A stretch of DNA of 64,000 nucleotides from Thiohalocapsa marina (GCF_008632335.1 NZ_VWXX01000005.1:124001-188000); one strand, 5' to 3'; shown: positions 29,996 through 42,170, numbered from the stretch's first letter. Made by a program: numbers and translations. Notes: a model not told the origin generated them from the letters alone.

Positions 29996-30264
29996 GGCGC
30001 GGTTGCGGCATCACCTGAGTCGAACGGCATGGCGGGTCGAGGCCCCGGGCGCTGCCCGGCCACCCGCTTCTTGTCCGTGCAAGCCAGGGCCGCGCATCCT
30101 GTCACGTCGGCATCGATGTGCCGGCAAGCATTCGCATCCGCCCGTCATGTCGGCGACGTCCGCACAGGCTCCGGCGGAACGGTCAGTGATCGCGCAGCGT
30201 CCCCGGGGCCGGCCAGTCAAGGGCCGGACAGGCGGGGCGGTGACGAGCAATCGAGAGGTTAGCC

Positions 30265-31503
30265 ATGTCAGGTAGAAGGGTCGTCATCACCGGACTGGGC
30301 ATCATTGCTCCGGTCGGGCTCGACATCAAGTCGGCCTGGGACAGCATTCTTGCCGGTCGCAGTGGGATCCAGCCCATCACCCATTTTGATGTCGCACCCT
30401 TCAACACGCGTTTCGGCGGTCCGATCTACGGTTTCGACGCCACGCAGTACGTGTCGAAGAAGGATGCGCGCAAGATGGATGCCTTCATCCACTACGGCGT
30501 CGCCGCCGGCACCCAGGCCATCGAGGACTCCGGGCTGGAGATCACCGACGCCAATCGCAAGCGCATTGGCGTCGCCATCGGCTCCGGCATCGGCGGCATC
30601 ACCGGCATCGAGAACAACTACGCCGCCTACCGCGACGGCGGGCCGCGGAAGATCTCGCCCTTCTTCGTGCCGGCCAATATCGTCAACATGGTTGCCGGAG
30701 ACCTGTCCATCAAGTACGGTCTCAAGGGGCCAAACTTTTCCATCGTGTCCGCCTGTAGCACGGGTACGCACAACATCGGTGAAGCGGCCTACATGATCCG
30801 CCATGGCATCGTCGACGTGATGATCGCCGGTGGCGCCGAGATGGCCACCTCGCCGGTGGGTCTCGGTGGCTTCTCCGCTGCCCGGGCGCTGTCCACCCGC
30901 AACGACGATCCGCAGCGGGCCAGCCGTCCGTTCGACAAGGATCGTGACGGTTTCGTGCTCAGCGACGGTGCCGGTGTCATGGTGCTGGAGGAGTACGAGG
31001 CGGCCAAGGCCCGCAACGCCACCATCTACGCCGAACTGGTGGGCGTCGGCATGAATTCCGATGCCTATCACATGACCGCGCCGTCGGAGAACGGCGAGGG
31101 TGCAAGCGACTGCATGCGCCTGGCCCTGCAGGATGCAGGCCTGGATGCCACGCAGATCGACTATGTCAACGCCCACGGCACCTCGACGCCGGCGGGGGAC
31201 ATCGCCGAGACCAAAGGCATCAAGCTGGCTTTCGGCGCCCATGCGTCGAAGCTGGCGGTCAGTTCCACCAAGTCCATGACCGGCCACATGCTCGGCGCCG
31301 CCGGCGGTGCCGAGGCCATCTTCAGTGTGCTGGCCATCCGCGACCAGGTGGCGCCACCGACCATCAACTACGAGACGCCGGATCCGGAATGCGATCTGGA
31401 CTGTGTGCCGAATACCGCCCGTGCGATGAAGATCGACTACGCCTTGAGCAATTCGTTCGGGTTCGGTGGTACCAACGGCACGCTGATCTTCAAGCGCCCC
31501 TGA
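30265..31503 (+). CDS. fabF: 3-oxoacyl-ACP synthase II (FabF)
   Basis: The 412-residue condensing enzyme has active-site Cys164 ([10 protein letters not shown]), the histidines in [11 protein letters not shown] and the second His in [13 protein letters not shown], and the C-terminal [10 protein letters not shown] block. GAGAGG lies before the ATG. FabF elongates acyl-ACPs and sets temperature-dependent unsaturation in many proteobacteria. A palindromic repeat follows in the gap before pabC. Confidence 0.98.
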   Translation: MSGRRVVITGLGIIAPVGLDIKSAWDSILAGRSGIQPITHFDVAPFNTRFGGPIYGFDATQYVSKKDARKMDAFIHYGVAAGTQAIEDSGLEITDANRKRIGVAIGSGIGGITGIENNYAAYRDGGPRKISPFFVPANIVNMVAGDLSIKYGLKGPNFSIVSACSTGTHNIGEAAYMIRHGIVDVMIAGGAEMATSPVGLGGFSAARALSTRNDDPQRASRPFDKDRDGFVLSDGAGVMVLEEYEAAKARNATIYAELVGVGMNSDAYHMTAPSENGEGASDCMRLALQDAGLDATQIDYVNAHGTSTPAGDIAETKGIKLAFGAHASKLAVSSTKSMTGHMLGAAGGAEAIFSVLAIRDQVAPPTINYETPDPECDLDCVPNTARAMKIDYALSNSFGFGGTNGTLIFKRP

Positions 31504-31595
31504 TCGCAGGGCCCGGCGGGGCCGATGCCCCTGAGCTCAACAGGACAGGCAGCAGGGCCAGCCATTTCAAGTTTGCCGCTTTGCCGCAGCTCGAT

Positions 31596-31686
31596 TAGCC
31601 GCAGAGACACAGAGAACGCAAAGCGCACGCAGAGACGTTTACGAACAGGCTGGTGGGTCTCTGCGTTCTCTGGGCCTCTGCGGTTT
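31596..31686. repeat. CGCAGAG-family palindromic repeat, copy B
   Basis: The left arm from 31596 contains AGCCGCAGAGACACAGAGAA. The right arm (31659-31686) reads CTCTGCGTTCTCTGGGCCTC then TGCGGTTT and is its near complement. The middle holds additional ACGCAGAGACG units. It fills the fabF-pabC gap. Confidence 0.75.
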
Positions 31687-31706
31687 GAATTTGGAATTGC
31701 TGGCAC

Positions 31707-32569
31707 GTGACCCGGAACCTGATCCGGATCGCCGCCTTGGTGAACGGGCAGCCGAGCCATGCGGTGGATGTCTCCGACCGGGGCCTGCTGTATGGCGACG
31801 GGGTGTTCGAGACCCTGGCTGTGCGGGCGGGTCAGCCATGTTTGTGGTCGGCCCACATGGAGCGGCTACGGCTTGGGGCAGACCGGCTCGGTATCCCTGC
31901 TCCTGATGCGGGCATTCTGCGGCGGGAGGCGGATCGACTGCTCGCGGGCAGCGAGATCGGGGTCCTGCGCGTCACGCTCACCCGCGGTGCCGGCGGTCGA
32001 GGCTACTGGCCGCCGCCAGGACTGACGCCGACGCGTATCCTGGCGCTGTATCCTTCGACGACGGACGTCTCCGCTGCGGGGTCGGTGTCCTCCTCCCGAC
32101 TGACCCTGTGCCGGACCCGACTGTCGGAAAACCGCCAACTGGCTGGCATCAAGCACCTGAACCGGCTGGAGCAGGTTCTGGCGCGGTCGGAGTGGCAGGA
32201 TCCCGACATCATCGACGGGGTCATGCTCGATGGTCACGAGCGGGTGATCTGCGGCACCATGACGAATCTGTTCCTACTGGATGAGCGGGGCCTGTCGACA
32301 CCCGATCTGACGCATTGCGGCGTGCAGGGCACGGTCCGCGCCCTGGTGCTGAAGCACGCGCGTGCGCTGGGCATCACGTTGGACGTGCGGACCCTCCAGG
32401 TCGCGGATCTGATTCGGGCGAAGGCGGTATTCGTGACCAATGCGGTGCTGGGCGTTGTCCCGGTCGCTGCCTTTGATGGCACGCGCTATGACCCCGGCGC
32501 CATGCCGGAGCCGCTGCGTCGGCTGATCCAGCAGGTGCGGCGGGCGGCGTTGACAGTGGAGACGGCAGA

Positions 32570-32573
<4 letters not shown>
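31707..32573 (+). CDS. pabC: Aminodeoxychorismate lyase PabC
   Basis: The 288-residue fold-type IV PLP enzyme starts at GTG. Conserved features are the SDRGLLYGDGVFET opening block and the PLP lysine in GIKHLNRLEQVLAR. VMLDGHERVICGTMTNLFLL and TNAVLGVVPV are typical of PabC rather than a branched-chain aminotransferase. It releases pyruvate from aminodeoxychorismate to give p-aminobenzoate for folate. Its position between fabF and mltG is the standard one. The ribosome site is weak, so the exact start is uncertain. Confidence 0.93.
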
Positions 32574-35451
<2,878 letters not shown>

Positions 35452-35452
35452 C

Positions 35453-35818
35453 ATGGACAACGGAGCAAGCGAGAACACCAACGCACGCCAGCGGGTGCTG
35501 AGCCTGGTCATCCGGGACCAGGCGGCCCTGTATGCGTCGTACATGCCGTTCATCAAGAACGGTGGTCTGTTCGTGCCGACCACCGGCGACTACCGACTGG
35601 GCGACGAACTCTTCGTGCTGTTGCAACTGCTCAACGAGCCGGAACGGCTGCCCATCGCCGGAACCGTGGTCTGGGTCACGCCCCAGGGCGCCGAGGGCAA
35701 CCGGCAGGTGGGCGTGGGCATACAGTTCAGCGATCAGGACAAGGGCGACGCGCGCCGCAGGATCGAGCATTACCTGGCCGACAGCCTGGATTCAGACCGC
35801 CCGACTCATACCTTGTAA
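35453..35818 (+). CDS. pilZ: Type IV pilus assembly protein PilZ
   Basis: The 121-residue PilZ-domain protein has the block LSLVIRDQAALYASYMPFIKNGGLFVPT and IAGTVVWVTPQGAEGNRQVGVGIQF. These match the orphan PilZ of Pseudomonas, which also lies directly after holB. Like that protein it lacks the RxxxR c-di-GMP-binding motif at the N-terminus, so it probably does not bind the nucleotide. In Pseudomonas/Xanthomonas PilZ is required for type IV pili and contacts PilB and FimX-type EAL proteins. A degenerate EAL gene lies 10 kb downstream. Confidence 0.92.
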   Translation: MDNGASENTNARQRVLSLVIRDQAALYASYMPFIKNGGLFVPTTGDYRLGDELFVLLQLLNEPERLPIAGTVVWVTPQGAEGNRQVGVGIQFSDQDKGDARRRIEHYLADSLDSDRPTHTL

Positions 35819-35844
35819 CCACCCCGTATAGCGCATTCGACCAC

Positions 35845-35910
35845 AACCCGCGAGGAAAACCGAAGGCGGTTTATACCTGCTCACAAACGAGATTTCGGTT
35901 TTCGTGGGTT
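35845..35910. repeat. Imperfect inverted repeat next to the pilZ-tatD element
   Basis: AACCCGCGAGGAAAACCGAA (35845-35864) is the near complement of TTCGGTTTTCGTGGGTT (35894-35910); AAAACCGAA pairs perfectly with TTCGGTTTT. The GGGTT at its right end is shared with the left arm of the larger element that follows, so the two structures cannot form at full length at once. Confidence 0.6.
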
Positions 35911-36005
35911 GGGTGTCGGCGGTCTGGGGACGCCGTGAATACTTCCCTGTAGGCTTCACGATCGCATCCCTGCGATCGAGACCCCTGACCGCCGACACCC
36001 AACCC
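35906..36005. repeat. 100-bp cloverleaf-like element with 19-bp terminal inverted repeats
   Basis: GGGTTGGGTGTCGGCGGTC (35906-35924) and its perfect complement (35987-36005) bracket two internal hairpins. The first is CGTGAA (35934-35939) with TTCACG (35955-35960). The second is an 8-bp stem CGATCGCA/TGCGATCG (35959-35978) with a TCCC loop. Both loops contain the sequence TCCCTG. The whole would fold into a three-stem cloverleaf in RNA or single-stranded DNA. It lies between pilZ and tatD with no coding frame. Confidence 0.8.
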
Positions 36006-36066
36006 GCTCAAGCTGTCGCCGAAAACTGATGATCATTGGCTATACCACGCGCTCAGAGACCCAGCC

Positions 36067-36879
36067 ATGCTTGTCGATTCCCACTGCCACCTCGACCGGG
36101 TCGACCTGACCCCGTACCAGGGTCGATTCGATGACCTCATGCGCCAGACTCGGAGCGATGGCGTAGGGCACATGCTGTGCGTCTGCATCGACCTGGAGCA
36201 CTATCCGGCCATGCGTACGCTGGTGGCGGATCATCCGGACGTGTCGGTCTCCGTCGGGGTGCACCCGAACGAGACCGCCCATGACGGCGACCCCCGCCGG
36301 GAGCCGGACAGCGACGAACTGGTGCGGCTGGCCGCGGATCCGCGCGTGGTGGCCATCGGCGAGACGGGACTGGACTACCACTACAACCAGGGCGACCTGC
36401 GCTGGCAACGTGACCGGTTTCGGGTGCACATCGACGCTGCCCGTCGCTGTGGCAAGCCGCTGATCATCCACACCCGCGCTGCGCGCGAGGACACCATCGA
36501 CATCCTGCGCGACGCCGGGGCGCGGGACGCCGGCGGTGTGATGCACTGCTTCACCGAGACCTGGGAGATGGCCAGCGCGGCCCTGGACCTCGGCTTCTAC
36601 ATCTCTTTTTCCGGCATCCTCACCTTTAAAAACGCCGCAGACCTGCGGGAGGTGGCACGGCAAGTGCCCCTAGATCGGCTGCTCATCGAGACGGACTCGC
36701 CCTATCTGGCGCCGGTGCCCCATCGCGGCAAGCCCAACGAGCCGCGCTTTGTCCGCCATGTGGCGGACCAGGTGGCGGAACTGAGGGGCATGGACGTGGA
36801 GGAGGTGGTGGCGATCACCGGCGACAACTTCTTCCGGCTGTTTGCGCAGGCGCAGCGGGAAGGCGCCGCGCCAGGCTGA
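36067..36879 (+). CDS. TatD-family metal-dependent hydrolase (YcfH type)
   Basis: The 270-residue amidohydrolase-fold protein starts MLVDSHCHLDRVDL (HxH metal ligands). It continues with GETGLDYH (Glu ligand), the IIHTRAAREDT His block, VMHCFTETW and the late aspartate in IETDSPYLAPVPHRGKPNEP. This fits YcfH/TatD DNases, known as 3'-5' exonucleases or deoxynucleases with two metals. It closes the holB-pilZ cluster, separated by the repeat element upstream. Confidence 0.93.
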   Translation: MLVDSHCHLDRVDLTPYQGRFDDLMRQTRSDGVGHMLCVCIDLEHYPAMRTLVADHPDVSVSVGVHPNETAHDGDPRREPDSDELVRLAADPRVVAIGETGLDYHYNQGDLRWQRDRFRVHIDAARRCGKPLIIHTRAAREDTIDILRDAGARDAGGVMHCFTETWEMASAALDLGFYISFSGILTFKNAADLREVARQVPLDRLLIETDSPYLAPVPHRGKPNEPRFVRHVADQVAELRGMDVEEVVAITGDNFFRLFAQAQREGAAPG

Positions 36880-36915
36880 TCGCCCGGCGCTGCGCTTTCC
36901 GCCCTGCGCTCGGCC

Positions 36916-38472
36916 TCATTCGGCTTTGTCGGGCAGGTGCTCGCCGCAGCGCGTGACGGCGCCGCCGGACGTTTTGTACTTGGGGTCCTTCAGCGCCTTG
37001 CGCAGCGCATCGCAGACCGTCTGCAGCACCTTGATGCGGGCATAGGGCTTGTCGTCGCCCTCCACCAGGGTCCAGGGGGCCTGCTCGGTGCTGGTGCGCG
37101 CCACCATCTCGTTGACGGCGGCCTTGTACTGCGGCCACTTCTCGCGATTGCGCCAGTCCTCGTCGGTGATCTTGTAGCGCTTGTAGGGGGTGTCTTCACG
37201 GTCCTTGAAACGCCGCAGTTGCTCCTCTTCGCTGACCTGCAGCCAGAACTTGAGCAGGATGGCGCCGTTTTCCACCAGTTCATCCTCGAACTCGTTGATC
37301 TCGGCATAGGCGCGCCGCCATTCGGCCTCGCTGGCAAAGCCCTCTATCCGCTCCACCAGCACCCGGCCGTACCAGGAGCGGTCGTAGATGATCATGTGGC
37401 CGGCCCGGGGCACGTGCCGCCAGAACCGCCACAGATAGTGGTGGCCCTTTTCCTCGTCCGTCGGCGCGGCCACGGACATGGTGCGATACAGTCGGGCATC
37501 CACCGCGGCGGTGATGCGGCGGATGGCACCGCCCTTGCCGCCGGCGTCCACGCCCTCGAACACCAGCACCGTCGAGCGCCGCTGCTTGTAGGCCTCCCAG
37601 GTAAGTTCGTTGACCTCTTGCTGCAGCCGCTTCAGCTGCGCCTTGTAGGCATCGCGGGCCAGGCTGCGGGTCAGGTCCATCTGGTCCAGCAGGGTGATCT
37701 GGGCGCTGGCGGATTCGGGCAGTTCCAGCGGATCGGCCGCCGTCGGCGGTTCCGTGACCACCGGCTGGTTCAGCCGCGCGCGGATCGCCTGCAGCAGGGT
37801 CTTGCCGACAGTAAGGTCGCGATAGCGCTTGTCCTCGGCCTCCACCAGGTACCAGGGCGCGATGCCGCGGTCACTGTGGCGAATGACGCGCTCGGCGACG
37901 TGCTCGAAGAGCTTGTACTGCTCGGAGAATTTGGACTTCTCCGGCAGCATCTTCCAGCGGCTGCGGTCATCGCGAGAGAGTTCCTTCAGCCGCTTTTTCT
38001 GATCCGGTTCGGACAGGTGGAACCAGAACTTGACGATCAGGGCACCGTCGTTGGTGAGCATGCGCTCGAAATCCACAATGCGGTTCAGCTCCGCATCCAG
38101 CGCGGCATCGTCGCACAGGCCCTGGAAGCGATGCTCGATGGGGTCGAGGTACCAGCCGCCGAACAGGATGGAGATCTCGCCGCGGCGGGGCAGGGTGCGC
38201 CAGAAGCGCCAGTAGCGCGGGCGCTCGCGTTCCTCGTCGCTGCGCTCCCAGAAGGCGAAGGTCTGCACCCCTCGGGTGTCCAGCCACTCATTGAGGCGGT
38301 TTACCACCTCGCCCTTGCCGGCCGCCTCGACGCCGGAGACAATCACCACCACCGGGGTGTCCGTGCCGATGATCTCACGCTGTACCTCCAGCAACTGGGT
38401 GCGCAGTTCGTCCTGCTGGGCCTTGTATTCCGTCTTGCTGACCGAGCGGCCGACTTTGGTTGCCTCGAACAT
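36916..38472 (-). CDS. pap: Polyphosphate:AMP phosphotransferase, two PPK2 domains
   Basis: The 518-residue protein contains two tandem PPK2 domains. The first has VSGVEAAGKGEVVNRL (46-61) and the second FEGVDAGGKGGAIRRI (about 302-317). Each is followed by lid and Walker B-like blocks (ERPRYWRFWRTLP and HHYLWRFWRHVPRAGHMIIYDRSWYGR). Fused double-domain PPK2 proteins (class II) are known to phosphorylate AMP to ADP with polyphosphate. It is a single gene, convergent with the TatD gene and 42 bases upstream of the thioesterase stop. Confidence 0.92.
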   Translation of the reverse strand: MFEATKVGRSVSKTEYKAQQDELRTQLLEVQREIIGTDTPVVVIVSGVEAAGKGEVVNRLNEWLDTRGVQTFAFWERSDEERERPRYWRFWRTLPRRGEISILFGGWYLDPIEHRFQGLCDDAALDAELNRIVDFERMLTNDGALIVKFWFHLSEPDQKKRLKELSRDDRSRWKMLPEKSKFSEQYKLFEHVAERVIRHSDRGIAPWYLVEAEDKRYRDLTVGKTLLQAIRARLNQPVVTEPPTAADPLELPESASAQITLLDQMDLTRSLARDAYKAQLKRLQQEVNELTWEAYKQRRSTVLVFEGVDAGGKGGAIRRITAAVDARLYRTMSVAAPTDEEKGHHYLWRFWRHVPRAGHMIIYDRSWYGRVLVERIEGFASEAEWRRAYAEINEFEDELVENGAILLKFWLQVSEEEQLRRFKDREDTPYKRYKITDEDWRNREKWPQYKAAVNEMVARTSTEQAPWTLVEGDDKPYARIKVLQTVCDALRKALKDPKYKTSGGAVTRCGEHLPDKAE

Positions 38473-38514
38473 GGGCTTCTTGACTCCTCGTGCTGACCCA
38501 GACAGCAGGCCCGA

Positions 38515-38970
38515 TCAGGCCTGCTGCCGACTGATGTTGCTGATGCTCCGGGACCGTCCGTCGGCGTCCACTGCGACATAGACCAGACGGCCCTCCGCCA
38601 CCTGGTGGCCGTTCTCCGGCAGGGCCTCGCGACGGGCCCAGGCACTCACCTCAACTGTGATCGAACTGTTGCCGACCTGCACCGCGCGGGCGAACAACTC
38701 GACCAGATCGCCGACCCGTACCGGGGACAGGAAGCGGAAGTCCTGCACCGCGACCGTAGCCACGCGTCCGCGTGCCTGGGCCACGGCCACCGTGGCGCCG
38801 GCCAGGTCCGCCTGCGACAGGATCCAGCCGCCGAAGATGTCGCCGTAGGGATTGGTATCCGCTGGCATCGCCAGCACCCGCAGACCCAGTTGCCAGCGCC
38901 CGGGGTCGGCGCTTTCGGCCGGATTCAGATCACTGCGGGGGTCGAGTGGTTGTCCGGGTGTTGCGTCCAT
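38515..38970 (-). CDS. Acyl-CoA thioesterase, YciA-type hotdog fold
   Basis: The 151-residue protein carries PADTNPYGDIFGGWILSQADLAGA, the YciA/acyl-CoA thioesterase active-site block (Asn and Asp of the hotdog helix), then FLSPVRVGDLVELFA and SITVEVSAWAR. Family knowledge predicts a hexameric acyl-CoA hydrolase with broad chain-length range. The start is somewhat uncertain because the N-terminal 25 residues are low complexity. It is in line with the pap gene downstream. Confidence 0.88.
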   Translation of the reverse strand: MDATPGQPLDPRSDLNPAESADPGRWQLGLRVLAMPADTNPYGDIFGGWILSQADLAGATVAVAQARGRVATVAVQDFRFLSPVRVGDLVELFARAVQVGNSSITVEVSAWARREALPENGHQVAEGRLVYVAVDADGRSRSISNISRQQA

Positions 38971-39087
38971 GTATCAATGGTCGCACACCAGGGCAGGGCA
39001 TGCAGCCGCTTTGTCGGCTGTCCTGTCCGCTTGCCGGCGAATCACTCATCAGGAGCACCATAGTCGAGCTGACAGCCAGTTCATCAG

Positions 39088-40233
39088 TCAGGCCATCAGG
39101 CCGGTGGCCGTCTCCAGGGTCAGCGCGATGGCGCGTTCCAGTTGCTCCGTCCGCGTGTAGAAATGGGGTGAGAAGCGCAGGCCGCCACCGCGGCTTGCGC
39201 ACATCAGGCCCTGGGTCATCAGCGCCTGGTACAGGGCCTGCTGATCGATGCCGGGGACGCGAAAGGTGACGATACCAGCCCGTCTGTCGGGCGCGCGGGG
39301 GCTCAGGAGCTCCAGGCCATGCTGGTCGATGAGCGCGATCAGTCGATCCGTGCGCTCGGCGATGGCGTCGGCGACAGCCTGCATGCCGACCTCCTGCAGT
39401 AGCGAGAGGCTGGCCTCCAGCGCATGGGCGCCAAGCAGGTTGGGGCTGCCGGACTCGAAGCGGCGCGCATCGGCGGCGGGCTGCCAGTCCTTGCGCTCGA
39501 AGTCGCCCATGTCCTGCACCATGTGCCAGCCGAATTGACTCAGGCGTATCTGCTCGCGCAGCTCGGGACGACACCAGAACAGGGCGAGTCCCTCAGGGCC
39601 GAGCATCCATTTGTGGCCGTCAGCCGCGACGAAGTCCGCCTGGACGCGCTCGACATCGAAGGGCAGGGCGCCTAGCCCCTGGATACCGTCGATGCAAAAC
39701 AGGATGCCCCGCGCCCGGCAGGCGGCACCCAGCCGCTCGAGGTCCAGACGCAATCCGCGGGCATACTGCACCCAGCTCACGGCCAGCAGGCGGGTGCGCG
39801 CATCGCACAGGGCCAGCAGGGCGTCCTCAGGATTCTCGCCAGGCCTGAGATCGTAGAGATCGAGCCCGCGCCAACGCACGCCACGGTCCGCCAGCGCCTC
39901 CCAGACGATGCGGTTGGATGGAAACTCCTGGACGATACCAACGACAGTATCACCCGTCTGCCAGGGAAGTCCCTGAGCGACCATAGACAGGGCCTCGGAT
40001 GTGCTCTTGGTCAGCGCGATGTCCGTCGCTGCCGCCGCGCCGATCAGCGCAGCCAGGCGCTCGCGTAGCCGCGTCTCGGTGGCGAGCCAGCGCATGTAGC
40101 GCCTGGAGCCCGTGGTGCCGTTCTCCGCAGCGAAGCGCTGCACGGCCTCCACGGTCCGGCGCGGCCAGGGTGAGACCGCGGCATGGTTCAGATACAGGAT
40201 GTCGTCTTGCAGATCGAAATGTTCCATGGACAT
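39088..40233 (-). CDS. Class V aminotransferase family PLP enzyme
   Basis: The 381-residue fold-type I enzyme has the PLP lysine Lys208 in ADGHKWMLGPEG and the ILYLNHAAVSPWP opening typical of class V proteins (cysteine desulfurase/isopenicillin epimerase-like). AGGTGGGA lies seven bases before ATG 40233, which fixes the start; the upstream GTG (40245) overlaps that site. No conserved cysteine loop of IscS/SufS desulfurases is evident near the C-terminus (MCASRGGGLRFSPHFY has one Cys). The reaction could be desulfuration, epimerisation or transamination; I cannot tell. Confidence 0.8.
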   Translation of the reverse strand: MSMEHFDLQDDILYLNHAAVSPWPRRTVEAVQRFAAENGTTGSRRYMRWLATETRLRERLAALIGAAAATDIALTKSTSEALSMVAQGLPWQTGDTVVGIVQEFPSNRIVWEALADRGVRWRGLDLYDLRPGENPEDALLALCDARTRLLAVSWVQYARGLRLDLERLGAACRARGILFCIDGIQGLGALPFDVERVQADFVAADGHKWMLGPEGLALFWCRPELREQIRLSQFGWHMVQDMGDFERKDWQPAADARRFESGSPNLLGAHALEASLSLLQEVGMQAVADAIAERTDRLIALIDQHGLELLSPRAPDRRAGIVTFRVPGIDQQALYQALMTQGLMCASRGGGLRFSPHFYTRTEQLERAIALTLETATGLMA

Positions 40234-40245
40234 GATCAGTCCCAC

Positions 40246-40548
40246 CTAAATTGCAGAGCTTGTGGCGCGCTATCATCTCAGAAAGAGCCGTCGACAGTGC
40301 CGCAAGACGCATCAGCTGCTGTCGGTGATGCGCAAGTGCGCCGATGGCTCTGTCGACCAGTGCGGTGTGCTAGCGGTGGCCCTCGAGCTCGATGCAGCCG
40401 TCGTTGCCTTGCTTGGCGCTCGACTTGTCCCCACCTGCAGGTATCATTTTTCCAATAGCAGTGACCGAAGGCGTCCGTCTGCTACTCGGGCAGCAGCCTG
40501 AGCATCACGCCACCCATTGGCACTTGGCTTCAGGGAGCCGACATAAGC
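40246..40548. other. Intergenic gap without supported gene
   Basis: This 303-base gap lies between the divergent class V aminotransferase gene and the glutathionyl-hydroquinone reductase gene. Short open frames exist on both strands but lack ribosome sites and have shadow-like composition. It presumably holds both promoters, but I cannot pick convincing hexamers. Confidence 0.5.
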
Positions 40549-41475
40549 ATGCACGATACCGGAGAGTTCCGCCGCTGGGAGTCCACCTTTCGCCACTGGG
40601 TCACCGCAGACGGCAGTCCCGGACCCACAGGCGAGGGTGGTTTTCCGGCGGCGCCGGGACGGTATCATCTGTATGTTTCCTACGCATGCCCCTGGGCCCA
40701 TCGCACCCTGATCGTCCGCGCCCTGAAGGGTCTGGACAAGGCCATTTCCGTATCCGTCGTCCACCCCATCATGCCCGCCGAGAGCTGGGTATTCGGCGAA
40801 TACCCAGGCTCCACCCCGGACCAGGTGCACGGCTTCAGTCGGCTGGGGCAGCTCTACGAACAGAGCGCTCCCGGCTTCGACGGCGTGGTCACGGTGCCGG
40901 TGCTCTACGACATGGAGCGTCAGTGCATCGTCAACAACGAATCCTCCGAGATCATCCGCATGCTCAACCGCGCCTTCGATGCCTGGGGATGCGCTGAGCT
41001 CGACTTCTACCCAGCGCATCTACGCGACGAGATCGACGCCGTGAACGCGCTGGTCTATGAAAACATCAACAACGGCGTCTACCGCGCCGGCTTCGCGACA
41101 ACCCAGCAGGCCTACGAGGCCGCCTACGATCAGCTGTTCGACACCCTCGATGCGCTCGAGACACGGCTGGGCCGACAGCGCTATCTGGTCGGCGATCGGA
41201 TCACGGAGGCCGATTGGCGACTTTTTCCCACCTTGGTGCGCTTCGACGCCGTCTATCATGGGCACTTCAAGTGCAATCGCCAGCGCCTGGTCGACTACCC
41301 CAACCTTTGGTCTTATACGCGAGAGCTGTACCAGATTCCCGGCGTCGCCGAGACCGTCCATATGGACCACATCAAGCTCCACTACTACGGCAGCCACCGC
41401 GGAATCAACCCAACCGGGATCGTGCCGAAGGGGCCGGACCTGGACTTCAGCACACCCCACGGCCGGGATGCATGA
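40549..41475 (+). CDS. Glutathionyl-hydroquinone reductase (YqjG/ECM4-type GST)
   Basis: The 308-residue GST-superfamily protein has the catalytic CPWA motif with Cys47 (SYACPWAHRTLIV). The extended N-terminus, VPVLYD, NNESSEIIRMLN and a C-terminal all-helical domain (YLVGDRITEADWRLFPTLVRFD) are also present. These define Xi-class GSTs, which reduce glutathionyl-hydroquinones. E. coli YqjG is close in length (about 328). This suggests detoxification of quinones or halogenated aromatics. It appears to be a single-gene unit. Confidence 0.93.
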   Translation: MHDTGEFRRWESTFRHWVTADGSPGPTGEGGFPAAPGRYHLYVSYACPWAHRTLIVRALKGLDKAISVSVVHPIMPAESWVFGEYPGSTPDQVHGFSRLGQLYEQSAPGFDGVVTVPVLYDMERQCIVNNESSEIIRMLNRAFDAWGCAELDFYPAHLRDEIDAVNALVYENINNGVYRAGFATTQQAYEAAYDQLFDTLDALETRLGRQRYLVGDRITEADWRLFPTLVRFDAVYHGHFKCNRQRLVDYPNLWSYTRELYQIPGVAETVHMDHIKLHYYGSHRGINPTGIVPKGPDLDFSTPHGRDA

Positions 41476-41559
41476 CACAAAGTCCATGAGGCACCGGCAG
41501 ACGTCGGTCTTGCCCAGGCCCTGTATCGGGCCATCAGTCGTCAGATATGCCTTACTTTA

Positions 41560-41575
41560 CATAATATACATTATG
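41560..41575. promoter_or_regulatory. Operator-like palindrome at start of HTH gene
   Basis: CATAATATACATTATG is a perfect inverted repeat with 6-bp arms and a 4-base centre. It overlaps the ATG at 41573 and an AT-rich stretch (from about 41550) that stands out against GC-rich surroundings. It is well placed for autorepression by the HTH protein encoded just after it. Confidence 0.45.
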
Positions 41576-42092
41576 CGCAATCCCGCCGAGGGGCCGATTC
41601 GCCGCCAGGGCGCCTGCTGACTGGCTTCAGGCCGAATCCCATGAGCTCCTGGCGGCGGGCTTCGCGGCAGAATCTGCCACCTTGCGGGCGCTGCAACGGC
41701 GCTTGCAGCTCACCAACGCTGAGACCGCCTCGCTCCTTGGCGTCCACCCCCGGACCTATCGCGGTTGGCTGGCCACGGGTCAGGCGGCCCCGGCGGCAGT
41801 GCGTCTGCTGGCGATCCTGGCGGGCTTTGTGCCCTGGGTCGGCTGGGACGGCTGGGAGGTCGAGCGCGGGCTGTTGTTCCCGCCTGGCTACACCCGCGGC
41901 GGCATCGCCCCGGGTGAGTTCTTCGCCCTGGTGTTCTACCGCCAGCAGGTCAGCGAGCAGCGGCGCTTGCTGCTCGAACGTGAGGCGCGCATCACGCAAT
42001 TGCAGGCCGAGGTGGCAGCCCTCGATGAGCGTGTCGAACGGCTGCAGGCACAGCGCTCCGGGGTGGCACGCTCCAGGTATCGGCGCCGCTGA
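41573..42092 (+). pseudogene. Small HTH protein gene, probable single-base frameshift
   Basis: From ATG 41573 the frame reads MRNPAEGPIRRQGA and stops at TGA 41618-41620. The next frame, open from 41565, continues ADWLQAESHELLAAGF ... ATLRALQRRLQLTNAETASL and on to 42092. Removing one base near 41615 joins both into a smooth 172-residue product. In that product TNAETASLLGVHPRTYRGWLA looks like an HTH and the C-terminus is a coiled coil (LLEREARITQLQAEVAALDERVERLQAQ). Without the join, only a TTG start at 41682 gives 136 residues. It resembles small phage-associated HTH proteins; the function is unknown. Confidence 0.6.
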
Positions 42093-42170
42093 TTGTTGCT
42101 TCCGGCGCCGTTGCCTTCCCTGGCGATGGATTCGGCGTCCTGGCCGAAATGACGGCGTTGATGGGATGAT

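Noticed and set aside
30029-30262. Open frame in the acpP-fabF gap
   Set aside because: It has no ribosome site and a shadow-like Arg/Ser/Pro composition, and acpP and fabF are usually adjacent without a gene between them.
40262-40501. Short open frame before the glutathionyl-hydroquinone reductase gene
   Set aside because: There is no ribosome site and no recognisable sequence; it lies in a divergent promoter region.
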